Assembly (NCBI RefSeq): GCF_947623445.1
Contig: NC_135248.1
Span: 11,355,820 to 11,419,819 of the forward strand
Length of the DNA: 64,000 nucleotides
Reading direction: 5' to 3'
DNA from: Clavelina lepadiformis
Taxonomy: Eukaryota > Chordata > Ascidiacea > Aplousobranchia > Clavelinidae
Part shown: in pieces, positions 1-11,200 of the stretch
Position numbering within the stretch: the stretch's first letter is position 1
Layout of the letters: every line of letters starts with the position of its first letter
Made by a program: the position numbers and the translations under genes
Notes under the pieces: model-generated
What the model was told of the DNA's origin: nothing
The model's database searches: none
What the model saw: the letters and a program-made list of their open reading frames with translations, nothing else

Positions 1-59
1 ACAACTTATCATGCAATACATGCTACAAAAACACACATTATACACAGTATTTTACTCGC

Positions 60-335
60 CTTGTGAACACTATTGGGATCTTCAAGCCAGCTTTCATACA
101 TATCTTCCACATAAGCAGAGTTGCTTCCATTTAAGAAGGGCTCTGCTTTCGCAGCAGCAGCAGTTGCCTGCTGCTGTGACACGTTGGATGTGCTGGCATA
201 GTACCGTGTGGAACCCAAATTTCTTAACGTCCTTTCTGGGTACTTTACAATGTTCCGATTTAAACCAGAGCTATGAGTCCTCCTTGAAACTGCTATTCTC
301 TGCAGTGTCTGCAGGGCAATTCTTGATCTATGCAT
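60..335 (-). CDS. OGDH: 2-oxoglutarate dehydrogenase E1, first coding exon (partial)
   Basis: The 92 codons encode the N-terminus of the thiamine-diphosphate E1 subunit of the mitochondrial 2-oxoglutarate dehydrogenase complex, which decarboxylates 2-oxoglutarate in the TCA cycle. The first 60 or so residues are rich in Arg, Ser and Thr and nearly free of acidic residues, as in a mitochondrial presequence. They are followed by [20 protein letters not shown] and then LEDPNSVHK, which matches the family motif AEPFL-YVE-MY-WL-P-SVHKSWD. The start is the first in-frame ATG upstream of the presequence. The coding frame stops matching after VHK, where the minus strand reads AAG then GCGAGT, so the exon probably ends at 60 with a GC donor. 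The next exon, expected to begin SWD, lies outside the window. The family assignment is very secure; the splice type is inferred. Confidence 0.93.
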
Positions 336-1830
336 GGATGGTGGTCAACAAGACTTCAATATTTCAAATTTCGACAACAGGTTTCCATTTTATGAAAGCC
401 AGGTATACAAATGGAATTTCAGAAATGTATATATGTTAGGGATTAGGACAGATGTAAACATATACAGAAACATATATTAGTATATATATACAGAATGTAA
501 CTTAGCCAGTTTTAAAACAGCACCCAATTTCATATCAATCATAAAAATCAAAATCAAGAAGTAGGGAGTGATAGTAGAAACATTTCAACTTTTAAAACTA
601 TTTACATCACTATTATCAGTACCAGATTGGAAAGTTTACTAAGTGCATGGGGGATTAAAATTAATTGCGCATATACTTGGTTATTGTTTCATCTTGTTGC
701 GCAGGGGGAGTTTCTCACCCAAAAACAGCCAACTTTATTTTGGATAGGTAAATACTTAACTGGTACACACTATCTCTATTGAGAAGTTTGGTTTTGATGC
801 GTGGGATAAATATTCTACACCAGTAAATGTAATTTCAAAATTTGCACCAAACCAACATAATACTTAGGCCTATTATACTATAGAACATAGAAGCAAAACA
901 ACAATTCCGCACCAGAAAAAGCTATGGCACATCACACAAACTTTCCAGTGGAGCACACTTCATACAGGCTATAATAAGCTATTATATTATTAGCTATTAA
1001 AGCTGGTATTATCTTATCAAATTCGTATCTTCATAGCCTAGTAATCATGCTACCTGTAAGTGCAATCATTGCTCAGTGCTCATTCAGGCGTTAGCTATAC
1101 GGTACTTTATAGCTATAAGCTAAGGTAGTCTTTCATCTGAGCTTGTAATATAGCCTAAACATTAAGTCTATATTGGTAGCCTAGCTAGAATAAGGTTAGG
1201 CTACATATCAGTTTAAATGTAAACTGCAAATATGATAAATAATTTATTTAACTAAATTACTATAATAGTAAGTTATAAGAAGTAAAAATGAACTTAAGCT
1301 GCTTGTGTGCCAGCAGCTTATCATTGCACAACAAAATACGATAATAACAACGAAACATTTTGACATAGCATATTTCTGTTTCAATGATTTTTTACGTTTT
1401 GCTAGGCCTATATTTCTTCATTCTTGGCGGCATAGCCTATTGATTAGTCATTATTCCCATCTAGGCCTAGGCCTATGTCTAAAACAACACCGTACACAAA
1501 CTACGCAAGTAGGCCTGTACTGACTTACAACTCTCCCTGATTGACCTTCATGTCAACCACCGCTTCATTTATCGAAACGTATGTGCTCACTGCTCAAGCG
1601 AATGAAACTTTTTTGCGACCTCTCTCGCTGATATTTTTACTCCAATCACGAGGAATGGCGTTACTTCGGAACAGGGTTACAAACGGGCCAAGTTACTGCA
1701 TTTTTTATACTTCTTTGCTGTTCTATACTTTACCTTAACATGTCTGTTTTGTTAATTGTTGCACGCAAGCAGAATATTTGCGATGTTGGGTGAATATGCA
1801 GTGAAGACAAAGCAGTTTGAAGTTACAACG

Positions 1831-2010
1831 CTAGAGGTCTAGACTCTAGAGCCAAGGTAGATGCAAACATTTTAATTGCAGTCTTCGCAGACGTTTCTAA
1901 TATTAATTGTTGTCTATACTCATTCCACCTTGTAGTGAGTATAGTTACTACTCAAAACGTTTGCAATTACAATGTTTGCATCTACTGTGGCTCTAGTAGT
2001 CTAGTCTAAT
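1831..2010. mobile_element. Fold-back (MITE-like) element
   Basis: The left arm near 1846-1880 reads CTAGAGCC-AGGTAGATGCAAACATT-TAATTGCA. It is matched in reverse complement by the right arm near 1960-1998, which contains TGCAATTACAATGTTTGCATCTACTGTGGCTCTAG. The centre also folds: CTATACTCA and TGAGTATAG form a perfect 9-bp stem around 1916-1946. The whole 180 bp could therefore fold into one long imperfect hairpin, which is the layout of a non-autonomous fold-back transposon. No target-site duplication was established and no coding sequence lies inside. Confidence 0.6.
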
Positions 2011-2481
2011 ATACTCTAATCGAATGGGTTTGCCTCGAATTATTTGCAATGTGTTTCTCCTACTAGAAAGTCTGTATGATGCGCCGATTTTTCCGGCGTA
2101 GAAAGTTGGCTTATGCGCAAATGTTCTTTCCATTTCGCCCTATATTCTATAATATAAGTAATACGTTGGCGTGGCACAAATTTTGGTATTACATTTATTG
2201 GCATATTTATCCTGCGCACTGAAAGCAAACTTTCCGGCAGACTGTCTTCAAATCTTCTAGAATAGATACCAAACCCTGAAATGACTTCAATCCACGAAAA
2301 ATCTTTACAATAGTCGCTCAAGGAGGGTGATTAATCTGATTGCCCTTCTTCATCTCAAAGCTAGAAAAATTCAAACCTCGTAACAAAAGGTGCAAGTACG
2401 CAATTCTTACGTTTTCTGTAGGTTTGGTGGCGGTGCTAACCTTCCATCGTCATTGCAAGACTGTGTTGTATGGTTTATTTT

Positions 2482-2630
2482 TCGCCATTAACTATGCGAA
2501 GCGAAAGTTACGATGCTAGTAGTTATAGCACAATAAAACACATGCTCACGAACAGTTAACGAGTATGAAAAAGTGGCAAAGCCCATGGGCTTAAACATGC
2601 AAGATAGCCACAATGCAATTGTGCTATAGT
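2482..2630. repeat. Dispersed repeat family C, copy 1
   Basis: The stretch TTTTCGCC-TTA-GCGAAGCGA, followed by GTTATAGCACA, CATG-TCA-GAACA and GGCAA-CCCA-GGGCTTAAA-CATG, recurs in the same order and orientation at about 44995-45145 with roughly 70 percent identity by eye. The family is not one I can name, and neither copy has an open frame. Confidence 0.65.
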
Positions 2631-3402
2631 ACAAATGTCGTTAACACTTTGCAGGTTTCAAGCACTTGGGGCTATGTCGTTTTTTCCCATTGATTGATCG
2701 TTTAAGAGTATTTTTTGTCTTTAATTATGCTATAACAGTATGCATAACGCACCAGTTTTAACGTTCTCCACAGACAATGGCAAAAGTAAACGATTGCCTC
2801 GCCCTGAAGCTAAAACACACTTTCAAATTATGGAAGTTTCGTGCAAATTGTAATTCATGAGTTACCAGGTCTAATGTTGTGGCATTATTCTGATAAAAGT
2901 ATGCATATTTATATGTTTTATTGATTTATTACAAAACTCTTCTTGTTGCTGCGAAACAATTTTCTTAATTGCATCAATTTACTAAATACTTGGCAACATT
3001 CAACCACAAAAGACAATAATTCTACCCATTTTTTTATAAACGTTGTCAGAAATAGGGTGAGCAGTGACTCCTCACAAAAAATGTCTGTAATGTTTGCTTT
3101 CATTGTAATTAGACCTAAGCATTACGTATCTCCTTGATTTTTCTGATGATTAATTATTTCTGGGCATGCTGTCAAAATGTAGAACTTATAATAAACAGCT
3201 TACTGTGGGTACTGCACTGCACTGCAATGCAGAGTACAGTATAACTTGGAACGGCAGTTATGGCAGACACTAATTAATCCTTACAGTAGACAATGAAATT
3301 TCAATTAAAATGCCCCTAATAAATTCTTTCTTATAGCAAACTCTACCTGACTTTTGCAAGGAGAACTGCTAAGGACAAGACACACAAACTTTTTTCCTAA
3401 AA

Positions 3403-3408
3403 TTTATT
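3403..3408 (-). other. Polyadenylation signal AATAAA of the NUDT5-like gene
   Basis: The minus strand reads TGATACAATAAATTTTAGG, so a canonical AATAAA begins four bases after the TGA stop codon at 3414-3412. If it is used, the 3' UTR is only a few tens of bases long. Confidence 0.7.
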
Positions 3409-3411
3409 GTA

Positions 3412-4125
3412 TCATGTTGAACTTTGAAGGGTACTTTCATCTTCCAAGGGTTTACATTTAGTAGTCAATGTTAAGCCCATTTCAAGGCCAGTAGCTAATG
3501 CATAAAGTCTAGAGTCTATAATAGTCTTTTCTGGTGCCCTAGTTACTAATTCGTTGAGTCTGTGGAGCAAATTTCTAACAGGAACCAATAGAACCTCAAC
3601 AAATTCACCTTCGTCTAGATGCTGTGCACAGTCTATGTTCTTAGGGTCATCGCCATCTATTAAAATGTGCACGTTGGAAATACAGGAACTTTGGGTTGAA
3701 GGGTCTAAAGATGTTGGCTGGTAATTTTTAGCCATTTTTGTAACTTTTCCCATATAGCCAGTTTCTTCATACAACTCTCGTAAAGCAGATGCTTCTACAT
3801 TGAGGTCACTCTCATCACATAAGCCAGCAGGTAGTTCTATGGAATAACAACCCAAAGGTGGTCGAAACTGCTTCACTAGTACAATGCAGTTATGATGCAA
3901 ATTCCGCTTTAGCAACGCAATCACTTCCACACTGTCAACAGCATCTTGACGCTTAGGCTTTGTGGTGCAACTTACTGCTTCCCATTGCCTTGAATTGCCA
4001 AGTGGATCAGTATAGTTTATTGCAAGTGTATCTAACCAGTTTCCATGATGCACCACTTCCACATTGTTGATAACACTTTTCAAAAAGTTATCCTTCACAC
4101 ATGGTTTGATTTCATGAGCATCCAT
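3412..4125 (-). CDS. NUDT5: NUDT5-like ADP-sugar pyrophosphatase, single exon
   Basis: This 237-residue protein belongs to the Nudix family that splits ADP-ribose and related ADP-sugars into AMP and a sugar phosphate. Features shared with animal NUDT5 are VLVKQFRPP (res 82-90), SIELPAG (95-101), the catalytic helix RELYEETGY (116-124), and a C-terminal DEGEFVEVLLVPVRNLLHRL block. The Nudix box differs from the G-x5-E-x7-REUxEExGU consensus: Asp107 replaces Glu and eight residues, not seven, precede Arg116. The metal-binding RE-x-x-EE core is intact, so activity is likely. The whole coding region is one exon, which could mean intron loss or retroposition. The start at 4125 is the first ATG that gives the full N-terminal region. 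Human NUDT5 is 219 residues, so the length fits. Confidence 0.9.
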   Translation of the reverse strand: MDAHEIKPCVKDNFLKSVINNVEVVHHGNWLDTLAINYTDPLGNSRQWEAVSCTTKPKRQDAVDSVEVIALLKRNLHHNCIVLVKQFRPPLGCYSIELPAGLCDESDLNVEASALRELYEETGYMGKVTKMAKNYQPTSLDPSTQSSCISNVHILIDGDDPKNIDCAQHLDEGEFVEVLLVPVRNLLHRLNELVTRAPEKTIIDSRLYALATGLEMGLTLTTKCKPLEDESTLQSST

Positions 4126-4150
4126 ATCTTACATTATGACTGCAAAGATG
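4126..4150 (-). promoter_or_regulatory. Splice acceptor-like site and start-stop uORF before NUDT5
   Basis: Just upstream of the NUDT5 ATG the minus strand reads CTTTGCAG then TCATAATGTAAGATATGG. CTTTGCAG (AG at 4141-4140) is a strong acceptor, used either by a separate noncoding exon or by a trans-spliced leader. The 14-nt leader that would result contains ATG immediately followed by TAA (4134-4129), a one-codon start-stop uORF lying three bases before the main ATG. Confidence 0.5.
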
Positions 4151-7100
4151 TATGTTATTTGAAACATGGCTAACTTTTAAAAATTTAAATAAAAACTGCA
4201 ATTTAGAGCACTATCATAACATTAAGTATGCTATGGCGATTTCTGACAGACTCTGTTTGGGAGATTATTGTAACTTAACTTTAAAGTGTAACCATCAGCC
4301 TAGCCTTCCAGTGCTTTGTGTAAACTCTAGTAGTAGTGCAGTGCGGAACCTAGACTGCAAAGTTTATAGTGTGCAAGCTGTGAGAAATATCTTCCATGTG
4401 CTCCCTTACCTAACTCGTGTAATGCAACAGCACAGTTTGATAAAATTTCTAAATCAAGCATGAAAAAAATTTTGAATTTGCGCTGGAAGCAGCACAGTTT
4501 TTAATGACGCAATACTGGTGCAGTGGTGCTCAAATATTTTTAAAAACTGACATTCCGCGCACACTTTGCCAAGTTTGCAGTCTGATATTGGACCGCAGAA
4601 ACCCAGGCCCAATTGGTCAGACGATCACCAATCCAGGCCACCACTGAAAAGTTTGTTTGATCAAAAACGTTGGCTTATACTCCCATTTGCAGGCACAAAA
4701 TTGCTGACCTGAGTCAAACAGCGAACAGCTAATAAATTTAAATCCTTTGTTTTGCTTTTACCAGCTAATTAAAAAAAAGTTCTCCCATTTTGGAATGTTT
4801 TGTTCACTAACTTTTATTCACCCACTTGATTTTTGTAAAAGCTAGCAAATAGCGAGACACAGTTTGCTAACTTGACTCAGGTAAATTGCTGTTGCACCGC
4901 AAATTTAATGTTTTATATTTTAATCTGACATAGGGAAAATTTGGCATTCTTTATTAGGTATGTGTATATTCGGCACTAAAAGCAAGTTTTCTAATAGGCT
5001 ACGTACCCATGGCCCTGACTGCAGAGTATGGCAATAACACACCTGAGATTTTTTATAAAACGGCATTGCACCCCTGGGCAAACTGGTGTCTCCATAAAGA
5101 GACACTAACTTTCGCTCTCATTTATTCGGTACTTAATAAAGGTTTAAAACTGATATCTTTAAAAAAGGGCCGCACCTGATAAAACATCGGGCAGCCTTGG
5201 GCCACGAGTTGCAGTCCACCCAACTGCTTACTTGTACACCGGAATTTTGCTTTTGCACACTCGACATCTCGGCGATAACTGCCATACTCTACAGTACGGT
5301 CCACAGGCTACCAACTAAATATGTTACGACTATACCATTACCTATATAAACCTTACATATTTATTTCTTCACTAATAATAGTAGTTTCACAATTTTATAG
5401 GATACAGTTTACAAGACAACTGACTGTAGTGAATGACCCCCTTAACTTTTTCTCAATTGTCTGTTGAAGTACAACGCTGGTCAGTTTGGTCTTTGCTCAA
5501 ATTTTTTAACTAGGCTAACGGTAATTTTACTATGAAAACAAGATTTCATTTGAAAGTTTAAACTTTCAAGAAGAGTGTGATAAAAGTCGTAAACTTCGCT
5601 TGACTGATGTATGATTACCGGTATAGTTTTGATCTCTTTGCTTGGGCCATAAACAACAACCCAAATGGTCAAACGTGCGAGGTGGCTTTCTGAGAGATTC
5701 AGTTACGGCTACGCGCCACATATTTATGCGCCAGTTTATACCTGACGTTGCATCAAGTGGCGCGTCAAAGAGTTCACGCAATGCTAATATACGATCCATT
5801 TGACAACTTATCAGCAGCTATTAATTTCAATATTGCTTAATCATAGAGACATAATACATCACATGCACCACTTGCGCACAGACAGGTAGCGCATGGTCGT
5901 AACTGATGTTGCTTTCTGATAAGGCCAGTATTTCGCATTCATCTGTTCATCAGCGTTTTTGGACGTTGATTTAAGAAAAAGGATAAGATCTGCTTTAAAC
6001 TGTATGCAAAAAACTGAGTAACAATTTTTAACGCATTACAAGGAATGCTAAAGGGGACCACCCGGTCAGGACGCAGTATAGGCCTACATCTCCACACATG
6101 GGACGCAAAATTAAGGTTGGGTTATTACGCAATAATTGCAAAGGCAAACAAGGCGCAACCAATTAATCTCCAAGGTGTTAAAAGTTATTTTGCATTAAGG
6201 CAGGATTAAAACATATTGGCTGCCACTATTCCACCGGAAAAAAATCTTGCGTTCGAAGCTATTTTTCACAATTTCTTGTTAACCCAATTTAATTGTTATT
6301 ACATAGTAACCTAAACCTAACCTAAGTATTTCTTTTGATTTAAATCTAACTTAAAGCAACTCTTCACCTGTCATAGCCTACCTTATAGGCCTACTTTGCA
6401 GACAGGCGTCCCTTACTTGCAGACGTTGAAGTCCAAGGATTAACCCACTTGGAAGTGTATTAGTGTAATGAGCGTACGCTATATCCCAATACGTCAGGCC
6501 TAGAAGACACCTAAGCTCTCCAAGCCATGTTTTTAAGTTTTTTAGGGGAGGTGAATCTAATGAAGGGTTTACGCGTTTTGTCTATTGCTGCGGACCGCGG
6601 TTGTATAACATATTTGCCTTGAGTAATTGTTGTAAGAACACTAACGGTGACGTGTGTCGAAGTCTTTACTTGAACGTACAGTAGAAGAGAATGAAGACAA
6701 CCCTGCCCGTAAAGCTATTTGTCTAACAACTGAACTCTAAGGTTTTATAAGTTTCCAAGATCAAACTTTGGCATTTGCCACCTTCCCTGCTGTAATGTCT
6801 GCTTTTTTCCTTTTTTCATTTTTTATGATTATTTTTTACTTTGAAAGTCAATTTCTTTTACTCTCAATGAAAAGAAAAACGTTATTACTTCCGTATATTT
6901 ACTTCCAACATCTGCAACAGACAAGTTGTTTTTTGTAGTTGTACGGATGTCTATTGATATAGATACAAGCAAATAAGCTGTTTTGCTCCTTTCTAAACGC
7001 ACAGGCCGTAAGTTAACTAGTGTATGTGTTCACTTCCTTTTTACCAGTTTTAGAAATGAATTTGTTATCGGAAGATTGGGTTATTGCCTAAACCTCCTAA

Positions 7101-8280
7101 GGCACTACGAATTCAGTTCAAACATCGCTTCACCGAAAACTGGATGCACAGGTAACGTCCAAAATCAGCGAAATTATGTGAGTAACTTCGCCATAACATA
7201 TGCGCAGTACAGCGGAAACATGACACGAGAACTGTGGAATGTAAAATTATGGTTTATACGTTAAAAATGACGGTGTATAATACGGATGATCTTTCTTTGC
7301 CCCTGCCAATAAAAAATAACCAGAAATACAAGTGGATATCTTTTCGGTGAATTAACCTTGTAATTTTATTTTTACAAAAGGCTTGACAAGTACTTGATAA
7401 AGTTGCAGTAAAAAATGCAAGTCTTCACATTTCTGAGGTAAGGAAATACAGTTCCAGGAGCTATTGATGGCGGAACAGATATGGTAACGGTCAGCTGACA
7501 GTCTGCCATCACGTCTCAACACCTTTGGCAGTGAGGACGTTTTCAAAAGGGTTGAGACACCCAAAGCTAAAACCCGCGTGGAATCCCACAAAGTGTATGT
7601 TAACAGTTAACACTTTCATGCTATTCCATAAACTCCTGACCTAAAACCACATATGTTATCTCATTTACATGTTACATTGTTAGCACTCCTTGCAAAACAC
7701 ACAACATAGCGTTTTTGTACTTCCATTACAAAAGCACAATTAATTACGTGTTTTGCATGTTGAATTCATGCAGTCTATTTCGCTTTTCAATCCGTTAATT
7801 TTTCCACAAAGTTAGATTTTGTTGACGTCCGGTTGTTATTTCAGTTTTTGTTTTAATTTTAATGAAATGTTTATTCTTTATCGCTATATATGCAATATTA
7901 CAAGACATTGGCGTCAGGGGTTTACTTAAAATGTAGCCTACGTGCATTTACAGTATTTCGGTACACAATAGTGCCAATTCCCAATTATCTGGCACATTGG
8001 AAGTATAGCTTCTAAAGGTTCAATACCAAGGTTGGTACTAACTTCGAGTTTCTGGTAAGTGTGCTTCTTTTTCAAAGTGTTTTGGGCGTTAGCACTTATC
8101 CATCTACTTCATTTCATCCATAGAGCTACGGTAAATAAAATGTCTTCTCCTTATCGCTAAACAGCTTATTTATCAGATTTATTGAACCGAAAAACGATTC
8201 AATCCCCATATCAAGCAAATATGACACAGGTCGATTAAATACATAGTTTTATGCGCTGCCTGTCAGTACGTCTTGTGCGA
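4151..8280. other. Intergenic, between the NUDT5-like gene and the sulfotransferase
   Basis: No supported coding exon was found in these four kilobases. The interval contains one copy of dispersed repeat family A (6205-6400) and two TAGGCCTA palindromes (6079, 6386). Open frames at 4152-4463, 5566-5799, 6983-7264 and 7352-7591 do not join to neighbours through plausible splice sites and resemble no family I know. Confidence 0.55.
6205..6400 (+). repeat. Dispersed repeat family A, copy 1
   Basis: The core, roughly CTGCCACTATTCCACCGGAAAA followed by TCGAAGCTATTTTTCACAATTTCTTGTTAACC and ACATAGTAACCTAAACCTAA, recurs at about 15326-15480 and 19160-19345 in the same orientation and at 54560-54715 reversed. 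The copies are diverged and have no shared open frame, so this is an old non-coding interspersed element of unknown class. Confidence 0.6.
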
Positions 8281-8283
8281 GAC

Positions 8284-8289
8284 TTTATT
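8284..8289 (-). other. AATAAA overlapping the sulfotransferase stop codon
   Basis: The coding sequence ends GAA TAA and the following bases make AATAAA, so a canonical polyadenylation hexamer lies across the stop codon. If it is used, the mRNA has almost no 3' UTR. Alternative downstream signals were not excluded. Confidence 0.5.
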
Positions 8290-11200
8290 CGTGTTCGTAA
8301 GCAGGGATTGAAGGAAAAGAAGGATCTCTTTCTTGAAAAAACTTGCGCAATTCTTTGATGTTACTGTTTAGTTTCATAACTTGCTCTTCACTGAAGGGGA
8401 AAAGATTCTGCTTGCTTGAGGGTCGCTTAGAAGGTCCCGTTAAATCGTTTTCTAAGCATTCCAGTCTCTTGTTAAAGTCCTTTACTTGATAGCCGATAAA
8501 TTTGACCATCTTTTTAACCTCTTTAATCGGATCTGCTTTGAGATCCTCATAAAAGATTACTAACAGTGGGTCCCCTTGCTCTATATATCCTTTGTTGTTA
8601 ACCAACCACCTGGTGGTGCTTGATCTACAGAAGCGCTCCCAATCTGGAAGAAAAATATAAAGAAACATTATTGTTGTTATTAAGCGACTCATGTCAAAGA
8701 GAGTCTTTTGGTAAATAAGACTCGAGTCAAGTCAAACCTATATAGTCACAAAGAAAGCAAAACTACCGTTCTTATCAACAAGAAACGTTTAGAAATTTTC
8801 AAAATTTGTTGCGATCTGCACGTATGTGGACAAACAAACTTCATTTTAATTTACTGTTGGATGAAAGAAAAAATCATTTCACTTTTAATAGTAGAATTAT
8901 AAACAACCGACTCAAAATTTGACTAGTTTAAGGTTACGTACTTTAATTTTAGACTAACGTCCTACAAGGAAGAAATTGAAGTTAAAACTCGAGTCATTAT
9001 ACCACTCTGCAATTAAGGTTAGGTAATAACTAATAAGTTTACTCAGTTTCCACCTGTATTTTTCAAAAAAAAGGAAAATATACTTTAGGCCTATATGAAA
9101 AGAGGGATGCGAATAAGTCGTTTTGAATTACATAGCGCAGTAGATATTACGTTTAAATTCTAAAAAATCATGCACATTTTCCCTGGAAAAACCCACTTCT
9201 ATTTCGTGTGCAATGTAGCTACTAAAGCCGGCGCCTGCCTTAGCAAGCGCGGGGCCCAATGAAGGGACTGATGAATGATACCTTGCCGATGTCATCCTGC
9301 AGTGAGTATTATTTGTACACCTCCGTTTTAACCTTTACAATATGCGTTTTGGGGGCCTGGTGATTCGCAGAATTGGATATCTTAGGCGTTCTGGTTGAAT
9401 ACTGTGATTGTAAATATAATAATAATAATATAGGCCTACTAACGTACACTAAATATCAATTCTTTGCGAATCAGTTTCTACGTGAGGGCTATTTGCTTCA
9501 TTATGTGTTTTCACCAAGACATTTTCTTTCGAGAGCAATTGAGGAAATAACACTGAGCTATGGGAAAAGTTTGTTATTTTTTTTTATGCTAAGCAGCACA
9601 ATGCCCAACGCAGTCGCATCGCTCGCAATTGTCTAAGGTCTGGCCTCGATAAAAGTAATGGAATACTGGCACTTTGAAAATACTTCAAGTATTCACACGC
9701 ACATCGTTTTTAGGTCCATCTATCCTATTACTATAGAGTATAGAACATCTTTTGGTATGATGTACAAACAAATGAAGTTATTTTGAACATTAATTTTAAT
9801 CTAACCATTACATTGCTAACCTGAATGATTAAAGACGCTAGTATCGCCCAGAATTGTGTGAGAATGAAAGGCTTTTCGCCGGTATTCCGACATCAGTGCC
9901 TCAAATGGATTTCTAATAATGACAATGGTTTTCTCTTTGCTTTGCAAAATTCTATGGGACTTGATTGCGATGTACCGTCGTTTTATGTGGTCATCGTTCT
10001 CCCCCAAGAAACCTGCATGACAAAATTGCAAGCGTTTGAGAAAAATTTTGAAAACTCGTCAATTTAATCTGTCCTTAACCATGTAGCTTTCGCTGCCTGT
10101 ACTGCAAGACCACGGCAAAATCTCACATTTGTTTTCACAAAAATGATTTATTGTAGAGTGCAGACATCTTTTATATAGCAATTCATTTTATGAAAAGTAG
10201 AAAAGCATTCAACTATTCAGCAATCATCTGCAGTGTATTGAAGATTAAATGATGTATTGTTATTTATATATCAGAAAGCCCCAGAACAATACCATAATCT
10301 TTATATTCGGACTGAAAGTCTTTGCACGACTTAAACTCAGCGATAATTTAGCATTGCGGTAGACTCCGGTTATCGAGCATGTCTTTGTTCAAGTTCTACT
10401 TATCACAAATTTTTATGTTTGGATTGTTTTTAAATTTTGTATTATCATGCATTGCTCTAATTAAAAACTGTTCACCAAAACTATTGAACAAGAGCAAACA
10501 TTGTTACTTCCTTGCCCAAAGACACCATGGGGGCATCGGGCATTACGAACAATGCGAACATAGGTCGCATTACGCTGTATATAGCATATATAGTCCATCT
10601 TATTAGCTGGAAACAGCAAACAGGCTATTGGATATTTGAATATTTTGCAGTTTTATTACCTGCCAACGACAACGGCATGTCCCAGTATATGGAGCCGGTA
10701 AAAATCCCGGTCGCACTTTCCAAGAGGTATCGCGTCCATGTATTACCTGAACCAGGAAAACTCACGACGTAGACATCTTGTATAGCATTCTTCGCCAAGA
10801 AGTTTCGCGTGCTGCAGCGATTGTCAGGGACTTCGGTTCGCCAAACGGATAAAGAACCTTTTTCATCTTGCAGTAGATTTTTAAGATTAAACCTGATCCA
10901 AAAACACGCTTCGTTTTTCAGTACATGCACAATACGTGGTTTATATTCTAACATTACAGTTTATCATTCCAGGAACTTGTTTTTTTAAAACAAAAGATTT
11001 ATTCGCTCTTTTACCGTTTGGTTTGGTAGCCGCAGTAGCACACGCGTTGGGGTAACGTCAAAGCTAAGGGCATTTCTTGCCGTTTGCATAAAAGGTAACA
11101 CTCAGCCGATGAAAGATCCTTTCTTTGGAGATGAAAAATTTTATCTAAGTTTGGAGGTTCTACAAAATTTCCCACGTGATGGTAAAAAGTTTCTTGTACG

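Larger units (their letters stand above)
336..3390. other. Intergenic, upstream of OGDH and downstream of the NUDT5-like gene
   Basis: I see no supported coding exon here. The interval must hold the OGDH promoter and 5' leader, but no TATA box or initiator can be chosen with confidence. It contains several TAGGCCTA palindromes (about 865, 1403, 1462 and 1468), a long fold-back element around 1830-2010, and a dispersed repeat near 2482-2630. Short open frames, such as those at 1305-1738 and 2918-3137, have no recognisable domains and look like chance. Confidence 0.6.

Noticed and set aside
7352..7591. Minus-strand open frame with a protein-like composition
   Set aside because: No recognisable domain, no convincing splice partners, and it lies downstream of the sulfotransferase 3' end.
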